NCBI GenBank assembly: GCA_951813545.1
Contig: OX638352.1
Span: 4,480,835 to 4,544,834, forward strand
DNA: 64,000 nt
From: an uncultured Poribacteria bacterium
Lineage (GTDB): Bacteria > Poribacteria > WGA-4E > WGA-3G
Direction: 5' to 3'
In this document: positions 36,587-45,317 of the stretch, in pieces
Position numbering within the stretch: position 1 is the first letter of the stretch
Layout: each line of letters opens with the position of its first letter
Notes under the pieces: model-generated
What the model was told of the DNA's origin: nothing
What the model saw: the letters and a program-made list of their open reading frames with translations, nothing else
Database searches by the model: none
Made by a program: the position numbers and the translations under genes

Positions 36587-37378
36587 TTAATGTTCTTGAG
36601 ACAACAGCTTCTGTTTGTTTGCGTAGACCTGCTTGTAATAGTCTACGCGTTTCAAATTGGAAGCCGCCGCCTCGTCAATGACAACAACTGTTCGTGGATG
36701 CATCTGCAACGCCGATGCTGGAACTTCTGCTGTGATTGGTCCCTCTACAGCGTGGGCAATCGCTTCCGCTTTCGATTCACCGCGCGCCATGAGTAGACAC
36801 TGTTTTGCGTCCATGATCGTGCCTACCCCCATCGTGATCGCCATTTTGGGTACTGCATCGACAGTTCCACCGAAATGTGGTGCGTTCGCCTCCAACGTGC
36901 TCTGGGTCAGCGTCTTAATACGAGTCCGAGATCCGAGGGACGAACTCGGTTCATTAAACCCGATGTGTCCATCTTTTCCAATGCCGAGCACTTGGATGTC
37001 AATACCGCCCGCATTCACGATTGCTGCTTCGTATTTCTCACAGAATTCCTCGTGTGCCACAATCGTACTCTGTGGAATATGGCGATTTTCAGCGGGAATA
37101 TTAACAGCATTAAAAAAGTGGGTCGCCATGAAGGTATGGTAACTATATGGATGACTCGGTGAAATTCCAACGTACTCATCTAAGTTAAAAGTTGTCACAG
37201 ATGAGAAATCAAGACCTTCCGTTTTGTGCATCCGTGCCAAGGCTTCATAAAGCCCAATCGGTGTGCTGCCGGTGGCGAGTCCCAAAACGAGGTTCGGCTT
37301 TTTTAAGAGCGCGTCTCGGATGATCTCTGCCGAAACGGCTACAAGCTGGGCATAAGTTGGTTGAATAATAACTTCCAT
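36587..37378 (-). CDS. nagB: Glucosamine-6-phosphate deaminase
   Basis: This enzyme converts glucosamine-6-phosphate to fructose-6-phosphate and ammonia in amino-sugar catabolism. The 263 residues match the family. Substrate and catalytic motifs are GLATGSTPIGLYEAL near 34, TTFNLDEYVGI with catalytic Asp near 70, and GIGKDGHIGFNEPSSS with the second acid/base region near 135. MARGESKAEAIAHAVEG is also typical. It lies 11 bp after a TIM-barrel epimerase gene and downstream of a TPR gene on the same strand. Confidence 0.95.
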   Translation of the reverse strand: MEVIIQPTYAQLVAVSAEIIRDALLKKPNLVLGLATGSTPIGLYEALARMHKTEGLDFSSVTTFNLDEYVGISPSHPYSYHTFMATHFFNAVNIPAENRHIPQSTIVAHEEFCEKYEAAIVNAGGIDIQVLGIGKDGHIGFNEPSSSLGSRTRIKTLTQSTLEANAPHFGGTVDAVPKMAITMGVGTIMDAKQCLLMARGESKAEAIAHAVEGPITAEVPASALQMHPRTVVVIDEAAASNLKRVDYYKQVYANKQKLLSQEH

Positions 37379-37388
37379 TTATTGTGAT

Positions 37389-38177
37389 TTAAACGTTTCC
37401 AGCGATAATTCTGTCCATATCATCGCTAATGCCATGGACCCTGCCTTCTGGATTGTCTTGGTCAACGGGCAGCTCTGCTGTCATGTAGTCGTCATATCCG
37501 ATCTCTTCAAATGCCATCATAACGGCATTCCAATCGATTGTGCAGTCTTCAATTAGATAGGTAAACCGACTTTCGTTTGCGTTAAAGCCTTTGACATGTA
37601 CTTTAGAAATACGCTTTCCCAGAGAACGAATCCAGTGCTGTGGATATCCATACAGCACAATATTGCCGACATCGAAATAGGCTGTTATTGTCTCACTCTC
37701 GAATTCATCAAGGTACTGCGAAAATTCTATCGGACTGAGTAGAAATTTATTCCAAACGTTCTCAAGGGCAATTGTGATACCTTTTTCGGCTGCTGCTGGA
37801 ACCAGTTTACGAATTTCTGCTTGTGAGCGTTCATACGCTGCTTCATAGTTAGTTTCTGGATTGACAACAGCAGGAACGAGCAAAACAGCGTTTGCACCAA
37901 CGGCCGCTGCGGTTGCTATGGAATCAAGCATTCCGTCTCGCGATTCGGCGCGTACCGCGTCATCTGCATCGGAAAGCGGACATGCCCAGTGTTTGCTATT
38001 CATTACGCTGAACACTTCCAACTGATGTTGTGTTGCGATCTCTTTTGTTTGCAGTCTATCGGTATCGTTGTCAAGGGTGCCAATTTCAACGCCGTCAAAT
38101 CCTGCTTCTTTCGCAAGTTTAAATCGCGCTTCGGTCGAATTGCCCGGTAATGAACCTATACATATCCCTTTTTTCAT
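37389..38177 (-). CDS. Sugar phosphate isomerase/epimerase, xylose-isomerase-like TIM barrel
   Basis: This is a 262-residue AP-endonuclease-2-like barrel. Expected metal residues are visible: Glu in IALENVWNKFLLSP near 144, Asp in AYFDVGNIVLYG near 177, His in SKVHVKGF near 203, and Glu in MTAELPVDQDN near 245. The start follows a poly-Met/Lys-rich stretch (MKKGICIGSLPGN). The ATG overlaps the stop of the TPR gene by 4 bp, and nagB follows closely. A role in amino-sugar or hexose use is suggested by context only. Confidence 0.85.
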   Translation of the reverse strand: MKKGICIGSLPGNSTEARFKLAKEAGFDGVEIGTLDNDTDRLQTKEIATQHQLEVFSVMNSKHWACPLSDADDAVRAESRDGMLDSIATAAAVGANAVLLVPAVVNPETNYEAAYERSQAEIRKLVPAAAEKGITIALENVWNKFLLSPIEFSQYLDEFESETITAYFDVGNIVLYGYPQHWIRSLGKRISKVHVKGFNANESRFTYLIEDCTIDWNAVMMAFEEIGYDDYMTAELPVDQDNPEGRVHGISDDMDRIIAGNV

Positions 38178-39544
38178 TTATTTTTCCTTTGTGTTTTGTT
38201 TGCGGCTTGCGCTGCCTGAATTTTCGATAGTAGTTTTGCGTATGCGTCTGCCTCTGGTGCCAACGCGATGGCTTGATGAATTGCTTCTAACGCTTGAGCA
38301 TATTGTGCGTTGCGGTAATAGGTATACGCGAGCGTGTCGTAGTGTCTCGCAGTTGGAGCCAAGGAGACAGCATGTTTAGCTAAGTCAATTGCCTGTTGCA
38401 TCTCTTTACCAAGTCCCGCATAGACACGCGCCAAGTTGTTATACCCTTCTGCTGCTGTTTTGTCTACAGCGATGGCTTGTTTGAATACCGAAATTGCTAA
38501 TTCAAACTGCTGCTGGTTGATATAAATGGCACCTAACTTCAGCCATATCTGGGCATTGTCTGGGGTGATTTCAGTGGCTTTCTGGTAGGCAAGAGCTGCT
38601 TCTTCAAACGCCCGCTGTTTGATGAACACTTCGCCAAGATGAGTGTGTGCTGACAGATCAGACGGATGCACCTGTGTGGCAATTTTGTAAACCCGGGCTG
38701 CCGCCGTTAAATTGTTATATGCCTCGTGAAGTTCCCCTAATTTGATGTAGAGCATCGGCAGGTTCGGATTTTCGTAGAGTGCCTCCCGAAATTGGTGTAC
38801 CGTATCCTCGTAAGTTTTCAGGTGCTGGAACTGTGCCATAGCGACCTTGGCTTGTTCGCTATCTCCAAGCTTCCGATACGTGAGGGCGCGGCGGTAATAC
38901 GCTTGTGCCCAATATTGGTTTCGCACGAGTGCAGCGTCGTAATATTCCATTGCCTGTTGCAAGCGGTTCTGCAGTTCTGATACCCTTCCCAACCCATAGT
39001 AGGTTTCAGTATGGTCGGGGTTTAAACGGATGCCTTCACGATAAGCCTTTTCGGCTGCATTCAGTCGATGTTGAAGCACATACACATCCCCAAGATGGAT
39101 ATGGACTTCTGCAGTTTCGGGCAACAGTGTGAGTGCTTGTCTGAGGTGGTTCTCAGCAGACGATAATTCACCTTGTGTTTTGTAAACGATCCCTAAATGC
39201 AGGTGGGCGTTCCCGTACACCTTTTGTGGTGCTTTCAGTGCCAATGCCTTGTGATATGCCGTCACCGCCTCGCTCAGACTATTGAGTTCTTGATAGACGA
39301 TGCCAGTATAGTATTGGGCGAGACTCCCAACGCTCTCTGAGGTGGCATATTCTTTTTGGATAGATTGAAATTCGGCGAGTGCCAGATCGTACCGTTCCGC
39401 ATCAAGGTAGCGAACACCGCGTTCAAATCTGCTATTGAGTTCCTGCTCAGCGTCGCACCACCCTTGCATCGGTGAAAACGGAGCGAGTAGAACGAAATAG
39501 AGCAGTAGGCTTTTGAGGGACAGGCGACATTGATGCGTAAACAT
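38174..39544 (-). CDS. Exported tetratricopeptide-repeat protein
   Basis: This is a 456-residue protein with an N-terminal signal segment (LKSLLLYFVLLAPFSP) and then about eleven consecutive TPR motifs covering residues 33-440. Clear examples are AYYRRALTYRKLGDSEQA, LYIKLGELHEAYNNLTAA and AYNNLARVYAGLGKE-type units. The tail is Lys-rich (NKTQRKNK). TPR arrays mediate protein-protein contacts, and no enzymatic domain is seen. It is the first gene of a three-gene overlapping set with the epimerase and nagB. Confidence 0.88.
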   Translation of the reverse strand: MFTHQCRLSLKSLLLYFVLLAPFSPMQGWCDAEQELNSRFERGVRYLDAERYDLALAEFQSIQKEYATSESVGSLAQYYTGIVYQELNSLSEAVTAYHKALALKAPQKVYGNAHLHLGIVYKTQGELSSAENHLRQALTLLPETAEVHIHLGDVYVLQHRLNAAEKAYREGIRLNPDHTETYYGLGRVSELQNRLQQAMEYYDAALVRNQYWAQAYYRRALTYRKLGDSEQAKVAMAQFQHLKTYEDTVHQFREALYENPNLPMLYIKLGELHEAYNNLTAAARVYKIATQVHPSDLSAHTHLGEVFIKQRAFEEAALAYQKATEITPDNAQIWLKLGAIYINQQQFELAISVFKQAIAVDKTAAEGYNNLARVYAGLGKEMQQAIDLAKHAVSLAPTARHYDTLAYTYYRNAQYAQALEAIHQAIALAPEADAYAKLLSKIQAAQAANKTQRKNK

Positions 39545-39566
39545 GCGGGGATGAGAGAGTAGATGT

Positions 39567-39588
39567 GGGACGGCACGAGAGCCGTCCC
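39567..39588. repeat. GGGACGGC/GCCGTCCC hairpin downstream of LamG gene 1
   Basis: 8-bp perfect arms around a 6-base loop. A related but imperfect hairpin follows LamG gene 2 at about 40669-40693. No T-run is attached on either strand, so it is more likely a small interspersed palindrome than a true terminator. Confidence 0.55.
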
Positions 39589-39607
39589 TACATTTCAGGC
39601 TGTGAAA

Positions 39608-40402
39608 TTAGTCACGACGCTTTTTCAGTTGCCCCCACGTAGTGGCGACCTTGTCCTCAGGTTCGACAGGGAGCAGCCCTCCGTCCATAACATCTGCGAC
39701 CTCTTTTCCACTGAGAGCTCTATCGTAGACGTAGAGATCATCGATATAGAATTTCGCAGCGTTATAACCCGTTCTACCGATGTAAAGTTTCTCGGCTCCT
39801 TGCGCGTGATCCTTCGGAACCGGGTATTTTTGGATTTCCTCACCATCTATATAAAAAAAGAGCTCCCCGCCCTCTTTAACACCAGCAATGTGGTACCATT
39901 TACCGGTGTCAAACGTATCGTCTTCTCCGCCGGGACCGATACAATGGCTCCCCTGGTTTCCTGGATTGAACCGGTAGTGGATGTGCAAAGGTACACGGTT
40001 ACAGGTCCAGATACCGGGTGAACGGTCAGAACCGGGTGCCTTTTTCGCTATAATTTGATCCCAGCCCCCAGAGTTCGGATCCGTAAAGTTGAGCCAAAAG
40101 AGATAGGAGTTGTCCCCATAATCTTCTAATTCTTTGAAGGAATCGACTGTCACACTGTCCCCGGGCTTTGCGAATAACATTGAGCCTTTACCGTGGACGA
40201 CTTCATCCTTAACAATCTTCGCGCCATCAACTATTTCTCCATCATTTCCGCCACCGGTTTCATCTTCAAGCGTTCCACCTTTTGCTTCATCGAAACTGAA
40301 GTAAAGGATTAAACCTTTATCTTCGACCTTTGCGGCATCTGTGGAGAGCGCGCTGCCTATTATTAATAGGGCAACGGCGAGGACATACATAACTAAACGC
40401 AT
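39608..40402 (-). CDS. Secreted LamG/concanavalin-like domain protein, paralogue 1
   Basis: This exported protein has about 264 residues. I place the start at the second ATG (40402), because the first ATG overlaps the ribosome-binding site GAGGAGG and the paralogue also starts there. A signal peptide is followed by one LamG-type jellyroll (GLILYFSFDEAKGG, DETGGGNDGEIVDGAKIV, WYHIAGVKEGGELFFYIDGEE, LYIGRTGYN, FYIDDLYVYDRALSGKEV). The last segment is the classic end of concanavalin-like domains. It probably binds carbohydrate or other ligands on the cell surface. No catalytic residues are seen. Its near-copy lies just upstream at 40709. Confidence 0.83.
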   Translation of the reverse strand: MRLVMYVLAVALLIIGSALSTDAAKVEDKGLILYFSFDEAKGGTLEDETGGGNDGEIVDGAKIVKDEVVHGKGSMLFAKPGDSVTVDSFKELEDYGDNSYLFWLNFTDPNSGGWDQIIAKKAPGSDRSPGIWTCNRVPLHIHYRFNPGNQGSHCIGPGGEDDTFDTGKWYHIAGVKEGGELFFYIDGEEIQKYPVPKDHAQGAEKLYIGRTGYNAAKFYIDDLYVYDRALSGKEVADVMDGGLLPVEPEDKVATTWGQLKKRRD

Positions 40403-40708
40403 GAGTAACCTCCTCATGTCTTAAATTAATGTGCTATGCGAGTACCTACATTTGGATAGAAGGACTCGCGTTTTAACCCACAAAGGCATTGTAAAACAAA
40501 CCCTTAAATCTGTCAAGAAAAATTTGTGTCTGGAACTTTATGATTCCGCTATATTAAAGAGGGATGAAATTCAAGGGATTTAGCGTATTGCTGCGGATTT
40601 TCGGGTTCGTGTTTATCTGCTGTAGTAAAAACTTCAACGAACAGACGACACAGGTGGGAAAATAGATGTGGGATGACATGAGAGCCGTCCCACATTTTGT
40701 GCTGTGAA

Positions 40709-41500
40709 TTAATTACGATGTGTTTTCAGTTGACCCCACGTCGTGGCGAGCTTGTCTTGTGGTTCCACAGGCGTGAGAAGACCACCCTCCATGACAGTTG
40801 CCACCTCATCAGCACTGAGGGCTCTATCGTAGATATAGAGGTCATCAAGGTGGAACTTCGCAGAGTTATAACCCGTTTTACCAATATAAAGTTTCTCTTC
40901 GCCTTGCGCGTGACTTTCTGGAACAGTCTGTTCGTCAACCACTTCGCCATCAATGTAGAACTTGAATCCGGTGCCTTCTTTTACACCAGCAATATGGTGC
41001 CAGTCACCGGTGTCAAAGGCATCACCTTCGCCTTCAGGCCCGACACAGTGGCTTCCCGCGTTGCCCGGATTGAACCGGTAGTGAATGTGCAAACTTACGC
41101 GGTTACAGGTCCAGATACCCGGGGAACGGTCAGAACCAGGAGCTTTTTTCGCTATGATTTGATCCCACGCACCGGAGTTCGGGACAGTGAAATTGAGCCA
41201 GAAGAGATAGGAATTATCTGTATAATCTTCTAATTCTTGAAATGATTCGACCGACACATTGTCACCGGGCTCGTCGCATAGCAACGACCCTGTGCCGTAG
41301 ACGACTTCGTCGGCAACAATGTCTGCGCCATCAATTGAGCCATCATTTCCGCCGCCTGATTCATCTTTAACTGTATTACCGGCTGCTTCATCAAAACTGA
41401 AGTAAAGAATTAAGCCGTCGTCTTGGACTATGGCGTGTGTGGTGAACGCGCTGCCTACCATTAGGAGTGCAACGACGAACAGATACAACATTAAACGCAT
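40709..41500 (-). CDS. Secreted LamG/concanavalin-like domain protein, paralogue 2
   Basis: This 263-residue protein is closely similar to the downstream gene over its whole length, including signal peptide, the WDQIIAKKAPGSDRSPGIWT stretch and the FHLDDLYIYDRALSADEV end. Upstream DNA around the ribosome-binding site (GAGGAGG) and the 3' hairpin region are also similar, so the duplication covered the whole transcription unit. The 306 bp between the two genes hold no other ORF. Confidence 0.83.
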   Translation of the reverse strand: MRLMLYLFVVALLMVGSAFTTHAIVQDDGLILYFSFDEAAGNTVKDESGGGNDGSIDGADIVADEVVYGTGSLLCDEPGDNVSVESFQELEDYTDNSYLFWLNFTVPNSGAWDQIIAKKAPGSDRSPGIWTCNRVSLHIHYRFNPGNAGSHCVGPEGEGDAFDTGDWHHIAGVKEGTGFKFYIDGEVVDEQTVPESHAQGEEKLYIGKTGYNSAKFHLDDLYIYDRALSADEVATVMEGGLLTPVEPQDKLATTWGQLKTHRN

Positions 41501-41726
41501 GAGTGAACCTCCTCATGTCTGAAACAAAATTAGTGAATCGTGCGAGTCGCTTGTAAACGCATAACTTGCAAGCCCATTGTCAAAATAATAAAGGGACCCG
41601 CGTTTTAACTTACAGAGATATGATACACGAAAAACCTTAAATATGTCAAAGAAAAACTGTATCAACACATTTTGCATTTTTCGTTGGGAATGGGTGATGT
41701 CTGATTTCAGATATGTTAAAATTAAT

Positions 41727-41847
41727 AGGACTTACGCATTTCCTCTTAAAGTCCCCCTGATAAGGGGGATTTAGGGGGTTAAATCAAACGAAATACTGAT
41801 TTTTTCGGGTGAAATCTCTTGTCATTTTACCAATTTGCGTAAGTCCT
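41727..41847. mobile_element. MITE-like element, copy 1
   Basis: 121 bp bounded by perfect inverted ends AGGACTTACGCA and TGCGTAAGTCCT. The interior includes GTCCCCCTGATAAGGGGGAT, a stable hairpin. No coding capacity. A second copy of 120 bp lies at 45113. No related transposase is in the window. Confidence 0.85.
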
Positions 41848-41924
41848 GATTAAAAGATTCTGACTCCACTGGCACATAAAAATCCTTTGACATACCGTTA
41901 TCTCTATGTTATCAAATTCTTCAG

Positions 41925-42434
41925 CGTCAAAACTCCTGCCTTCAGGCTGGAGATGTAGACGCTGTCTTTCTGAAAAAAAGTTGTTGATATTTTCTGTAGT
42001 CTGTGCTATACTCTGAGTATCTACAGAAGGAGAGGGTTACACTTTGGGCGATCCCGCTCATTGCTCTCATTCACCCTTGTAACCGGGCAGTATAGATGTA
42101 GAAAACCAAAAAACTACAGAAAAAAGACGCTAAAGTAAGATTAAACTACAGTGAAAGACCTGTAATATCTGAAAGATGCGTTAAGTTTTGAAAACGCACA
42201 TGGCATCCAAAGTATCGGTCGACTTCGCGAGATACGAAGTTTTCCGTAGCGTGCCCTATGACCCGCACCGCAAGTGTAACTTGTGTTGCCCTGACTTGAG
42301 CAGGGAACTTACTCCAGAGGACTCCGTATGAGCGGTTAAACCTATTAGAAGTGAGAAGATGACTCCATACATACGTAACCCCTAATATCTTGGACAGAGA
42401 AGAATCTCCGTCCTTTAGGGCGGAGAGCGGTCAA
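41925..42434 (+). mobile_element. IS200/IS605-like derivative without transposase, possible non-coding RNA locus
   Basis: Two similar 20-nt hairpins frame the region: one at 41933-41952 (CTCCTGCC-TTCA-GGCTGGAG) and one at 42406-42425 (CTCCGTCC-TTTA-GGGCGGAG). The right hairpin is followed by TCAA at 42431-42434, the usual right-end context of IS200/IS605 elements and of TnpB guide (omega) RNAs. No tnpA or tnpB ORF lies between. The assignment is by pattern memory and needs a covariance search. Confidence 0.5.
41984..42012 (+). promoter_or_regulatory. Sigma-70 promoter inside the non-coding element
   Basis: TTGATA (41984-41989) and TATACT (42007-42012) are spaced by exactly 17 bp. It points into the ~390-bp non-coding interior ending at the hairpin near 42425, so a structured RNA of about 400 nt is plausible. 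It could also drive the FMN reductase gene at 42500. Confidence 0.65.
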
Positions 42435-42499
42435 GCTAAGATGCACTTCAGTAAGTATAGGCGAATAATACTAAATCGACTCTGAAAGGGATGCCCAAA

Positions 42500-43069
42500 A
42501 TGAAGGGGACCAATAATCAGTCCATCTATGTCGTTGCGATTTGTGGGAGCCTACGGCAAGGCAGTTCAACGCACGCTGCACTCCAAATCGCGCTTTCCGC
42601 TGCGAAAGATGCAGGGGCCGAGGTTGAATTACTTGAACTCAGCAAATACGACCTTGTTTTTCAAGGTTCCGTTGCAAGCGAAAGCGAATATCCACAAGGG
42701 GTGTTCAGACTGCGAGAAAAGGTAAAACGTGCACACGGTATACTTCTCGGATCACCCGAATATCATGGCAGCTTCAGTGGTGTCCTTAAAAGTGCTCTTG
42801 ATTTAATGGGATTTGATGAATTTGAGAATAAGGTTATCGGACTCATTGGTGTGTCCGGTGGACGAATGGGTGCGGTGAATGCCCTTTCTATGTTACGGAC
42901 GGTAGGCACCGCCCTTCACGCTTGGGTTGTACCGAATGATGTATCAATTCCGAACTCATCTCAAGCGTTTGATGGAAATGGTAATTTACATGATGCTGAA
43001 TTAACGACGCGGGTCAAAGCAGTAGGCAAACAGGTTGTCGAATTCGCTGCACTTCGGAATTCAGCTTAA
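42500..43069 (+). CDS. NADPH-dependent FMN reductase-like flavoprotein
   Basis: This 189-residue flavodoxin-fold oxidoreductase probably uses NAD(P)H to reduce FMN or quinones. Typical motifs are VVAICGSLRQGSSTHAAL for phosphate binding of FMN at the N-terminus, ILLGSPEYHGSFSGVLKSALD near 83, and IGLIGVSGGRMGAVNAL near 115. I prefer the second in-frame ATG (42500) since AAAGGG lies directly before the first ATG (42491), giving correct spacing only to the second. It follows the non-coding element and precedes RNase HIII. Confidence 0.87.
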   Translation: MKGTNNQSIYVVAICGSLRQGSSTHAALQIALSAAKDAGAEVELLELSKYDLVFQGSVASESEYPQGVFRLREKVKRAHGILLGSPEYHGSFSGVLKSALDLMGFDEFENKVIGLIGVSGGRMGAVNALSMLRTVGTALHAWVVPNDVSIPNSSQAFDGNGNLHDAELTTRVKAVGKQVVEFAALRNSA

Positions 43070-43085
43070 TAGCAGGCGGCTCTCG

Positions 43086-43166
43086 GGTATCAGCCGTCGG
43101 TAAAGAAATGTTTGTGGCAGTCCCAAAAACCTCTTGACCGACAGCCGAAGACTGAAAGCCGATACC
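43086..43166. repeat. Interspersed bipartite repeat, copy C
   Basis: About 81 bp whose ends GGTATCAGCC and GGCTTTCAGTC-type complement form partial inverted arms (GGTATC at the left, GATACC at the right). It is a diverged relative of the other copies and sits just before the RNase HIII start. Confidence 0.6.
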
Positions 43167-43174
43167 TCTTAAAA

Positions 43175-43927
43175 ATGAACGCTATACACAACTGGAATGC
43201 ATGGATCGGCACAGACGAGGCAGGAAAAGGTGATTATTTCGGTCCGCTTGTCGTCGCGGCGGTTTACGTGGACGCTGAATGTCGAGAGACATTCTCGGAT
43301 TTTGGTGTTACTGATGGGAAAAAACTATCAGAACGTCGTGTCCGGAGCATTGCGGAATTGATACGTTATCACTATGAGCAACATATCGTCGTCGTGGAAA
43401 AGATGCCCGCAGCATACAATTCCCTTTATGCCAATCTCCGTAGACGCGGTCAAAATCTAAATCACCTCCTCGCATCACTCCATGCGGAAGCGATTCATAC
43501 CTTGGCAGCCCGAGTGGATGCGAAACACGTTCTTGTTGACAGGTTTTCTAAAAACGATCTCATCACACAGCAGCTTCGCCAACGAGTGAATAGAGAACCG
43601 CATTTACAGCGTGCAACCTCTTCACCACCTCAACGTGTATTTTCCGACCAAACACCCTTAGGGATAGAGATAATACAGGTGCCAAAAGCGGAGCGCGACA
43701 TCGCAGTCGCTGCAGCGTCTATCATTGCACGCGATACTTTTCTGAGTGGGATGGAGATGCTGTCTGAAAAATATAAGATCCGCTTACCGAGAGGCGCGTA
43801 TCAGGTCGTGGAAGCAGGTAGGGAATTTGTTACGGAGCATGGGAGTGAAGCATTAGGGGATGTTGCGAAACTCCATTTTAGTTTAACGGATGTTGTCTGT
43901 GCTTTGAAGACCGCTGATCTATTCTAA
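43175..43927 (+). CDS. rnhC: Ribonuclease HIII
   Basis: This enzyme removes RNA from RNA/DNA hybrids. The 250-residue protein starts MNAIHNWNAWIG. The catalytic motif GTDEAGKGDYFGPLVVAA (Asp-Glu pair) near residue 11 is the type 2/HIII signature. Further active-site regions are HVLVDRFSKND near 120 and ERDIAVAAASIIARDTFL near 172. The G-K-G in the first motif is typical of HIII rather than HII. The N-terminal TBP-like substrate-binding domain of Bacillus RNase HIII is absent, making this a short form. A longer ORF from 43112 would start inside the repeat and is rejected. Confidence 0.85.
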   Translation: MNAIHNWNAWIGTDEAGKGDYFGPLVVAAVYVDAECRETFSDFGVTDGKKLSERRVRSIAELIRYHYEQHIVVVEKMPAAYNSLYANLRRRGQNLNHLLASLHAEAIHTLAARVDAKHVLVDRFSKNDLITQQLRQRVNREPHLQRATSSPPQRVFSDQTPLGIEIIQVPKAERDIAVAAASIIARDTFLSGMEMLSEKYKIRLPRGAYQVVEAGREFVTEHGSEALGDVAKLHFSLTDVVCALKTADLF

Positions 43928-43950
43928 ATTTTTATGGTGCGAGAAGAGTT

Positions 43951-45108
43951 ATGGAAGAATTGTTTAGTGTTCATTACGCCGAGGTTGGGCTCAAAGGGAA
44001 AAATAGGGTATTTTTTGAGAAACGCCTCGTGAATAACATCAAACTCGCGCTGCGCGGCACGGGATATGCAGAAGTAGAGCGACTTCATGATAGAATTCTC
44101 GTGCACCTTGGACAGGACACCAACACCACGGAAATTAAGAAACGTTTGCGGCAGGTTATGGGCATCGCCTATTTTGAGCTCTCTTGTCTTGTCGAAAGAG
44201 ACATCACCACGATTAAAGAGATGGCACTACGGCAACTTCAAAATGCCTGTTATGAATCCCTTAAGGTTGAGACGAGACGGACAGATAAAACATTTCCGTT
44301 AACCTCTCCGCAGGTGAGTGCGGAGGTCGGTGGATATCTCATCAAAGAAACAGGTGCGCGTGCCGATATGCACAATCCCGACCTCGTTTGTTGGATTAAG
44401 ATAACACAGGATGGTGCTTATATCTCCACAGAGAAGATTCAAGGGATTGGTGGATTGCCAGTGGGCGTGAGTGGTAAAGTGCTCGTTATGTTGTCCGGTG
44501 GAATTGATTCTCCAGTCGCTGCATGGCAGATGATAAAACGTGGTGCCAAAGCCGTTTTCATTCACTTTTATAGTTATCCGTATACCGACAAAACTTCTTT
44601 AGAGAAGGTCATCGAACTCGCTCAGATTTTGGCAGTGTCAAACTATCGCAGCACGGTCTATCTTGTTCCGTTTGCTGACCTGCAGCAAGTTATTGTTGCT
44701 GCAACACCTGCTCCGTTCCGAGTGGTGTTGTATCGGCGGATGATGACGCGAATCGCTCAGCGCGTTGCGGCTATGGTCGATGCAGAGGCACTCGTCACTG
44801 GCGAAAGCCTCGCACAGGTGGCTTCCCAGACTTTAACGAACCTCCGTACGATTGAAGCAATTGCCGACATCCCGATTCTGCGTCCACTTATCGGCGAGGA
44901 CAAGGCTGAAATTATCGAAAAGGCACAACGGATAGGCACTTTTGACGTATCCACACGCCCACATCAGGATTGTTGTTCTCTTTTCGTTCCCAAGCACCCT
45001 GCCACCCGTGCTTCGCTTACCGAATTAGCGGATGCAGAATCAGGTTTGGATATAGAAACACTGGTTGAAAACGCATTGAACAATCTTGAGAAGATAATTG
45101 TCAGTTAA
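43951..45108 (+). CDS. thiI: tRNA 4-thiouridine synthase ThiI
   Basis: This enzyme thiolates U8 of tRNA and may donate sulfur for thiamine synthesis. The 385 residues comprise an N-terminal ferredoxin-like part and a THUMP domain (residues 1-165), then the PP-loop ATPase domain with VMLSGGIDSPVAAWQMIKRG near 180 and LVTGESLAQVASQTL near 283. The C-terminal rhodanese domain of the E. coli enzyme is missing, as in many bacteria. CCSLFVPKHPATRA near the end is typical. It starts 23 bp after RNase HIII. Confidence 0.94.
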   Translation: MEELFSVHYAEVGLKGKNRVFFEKRLVNNIKLALRGTGYAEVERLHDRILVHLGQDTNTTEIKKRLRQVMGIAYFELSCLVERDITTIKEMALRQLQNACYESLKVETRRTDKTFPLTSPQVSAEVGGYLIKETGARADMHNPDLVCWIKITQDGAYISTEKIQGIGGLPVGVSGKVLVMLSGGIDSPVAAWQMIKRGAKAVFIHFYSYPYTDKTSLEKVIELAQILAVSNYRSTVYLVPFADLQQVIVAATPAPFRVVLYRRMMTRIAQRVAAMVDAEALVTGESLAQVASQTLTNLRTIEAIADIPILRPLIGEDKAEIIEKAQRIGTFDVSTRPHQDCCSLFVPKHPATRASLTELADAESGLDIETLVENALNNLEKIIVS

Positions 45109-45112
45109 TAGT

Positions 45113-45232
45113 AGGACTTACGCATTCCTTCTTAAAGTCCCCCTGATAAGGGGGATTTAGGGGGTTTAAAGGATGGAAAGTACCACTTTTTGCGTCTAAA
45201 TGTCCGATATTTGCTCAATTTGCGTAAGTCCT
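45113..45232. mobile_element. MITE-like element, copy 2
   Basis: 120 bp with the same AGGACTTACGCA ends and the same hairpin core as the copy at 41727, but a diverged middle. It sits 4 bp after thiI and directly before repeat copy D. Confidence 0.85.
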
Positions 45233-45234
45233 GA

Positions 45235-45317
45235 ATAGTTTTCAGTAACCCGTTTGTAGAAGGAAAACGTTTGCAACTCGCTTAACCGAAAACTGATAAC
45301 CGAAAACCGAAAACTAT
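45235..45317. repeat. Interspersed bipartite repeat, copy D, supplying the next start codon
   Basis: About 83 bp ending in TAACCGAAAACCGAAAACTAT. The last bases AT plus the following G form the ATG of the heptosyltransferase gene. The right half is nearly identical to copy B in carA. Confidence 0.75.

Noticed and set aside
36657..37142. 161-codon plus-strand ORF
   Set aside because: Antisense of nagB, whose motifs are complete on the other strand.
42199..42330. Possible short ORF (MASKVSVDFARYEV) in the IS605-like region
   Set aside because: No ribosome-binding site and no resemblance to TnpA or TnpB. It is better explained as structured non-coding sequence.
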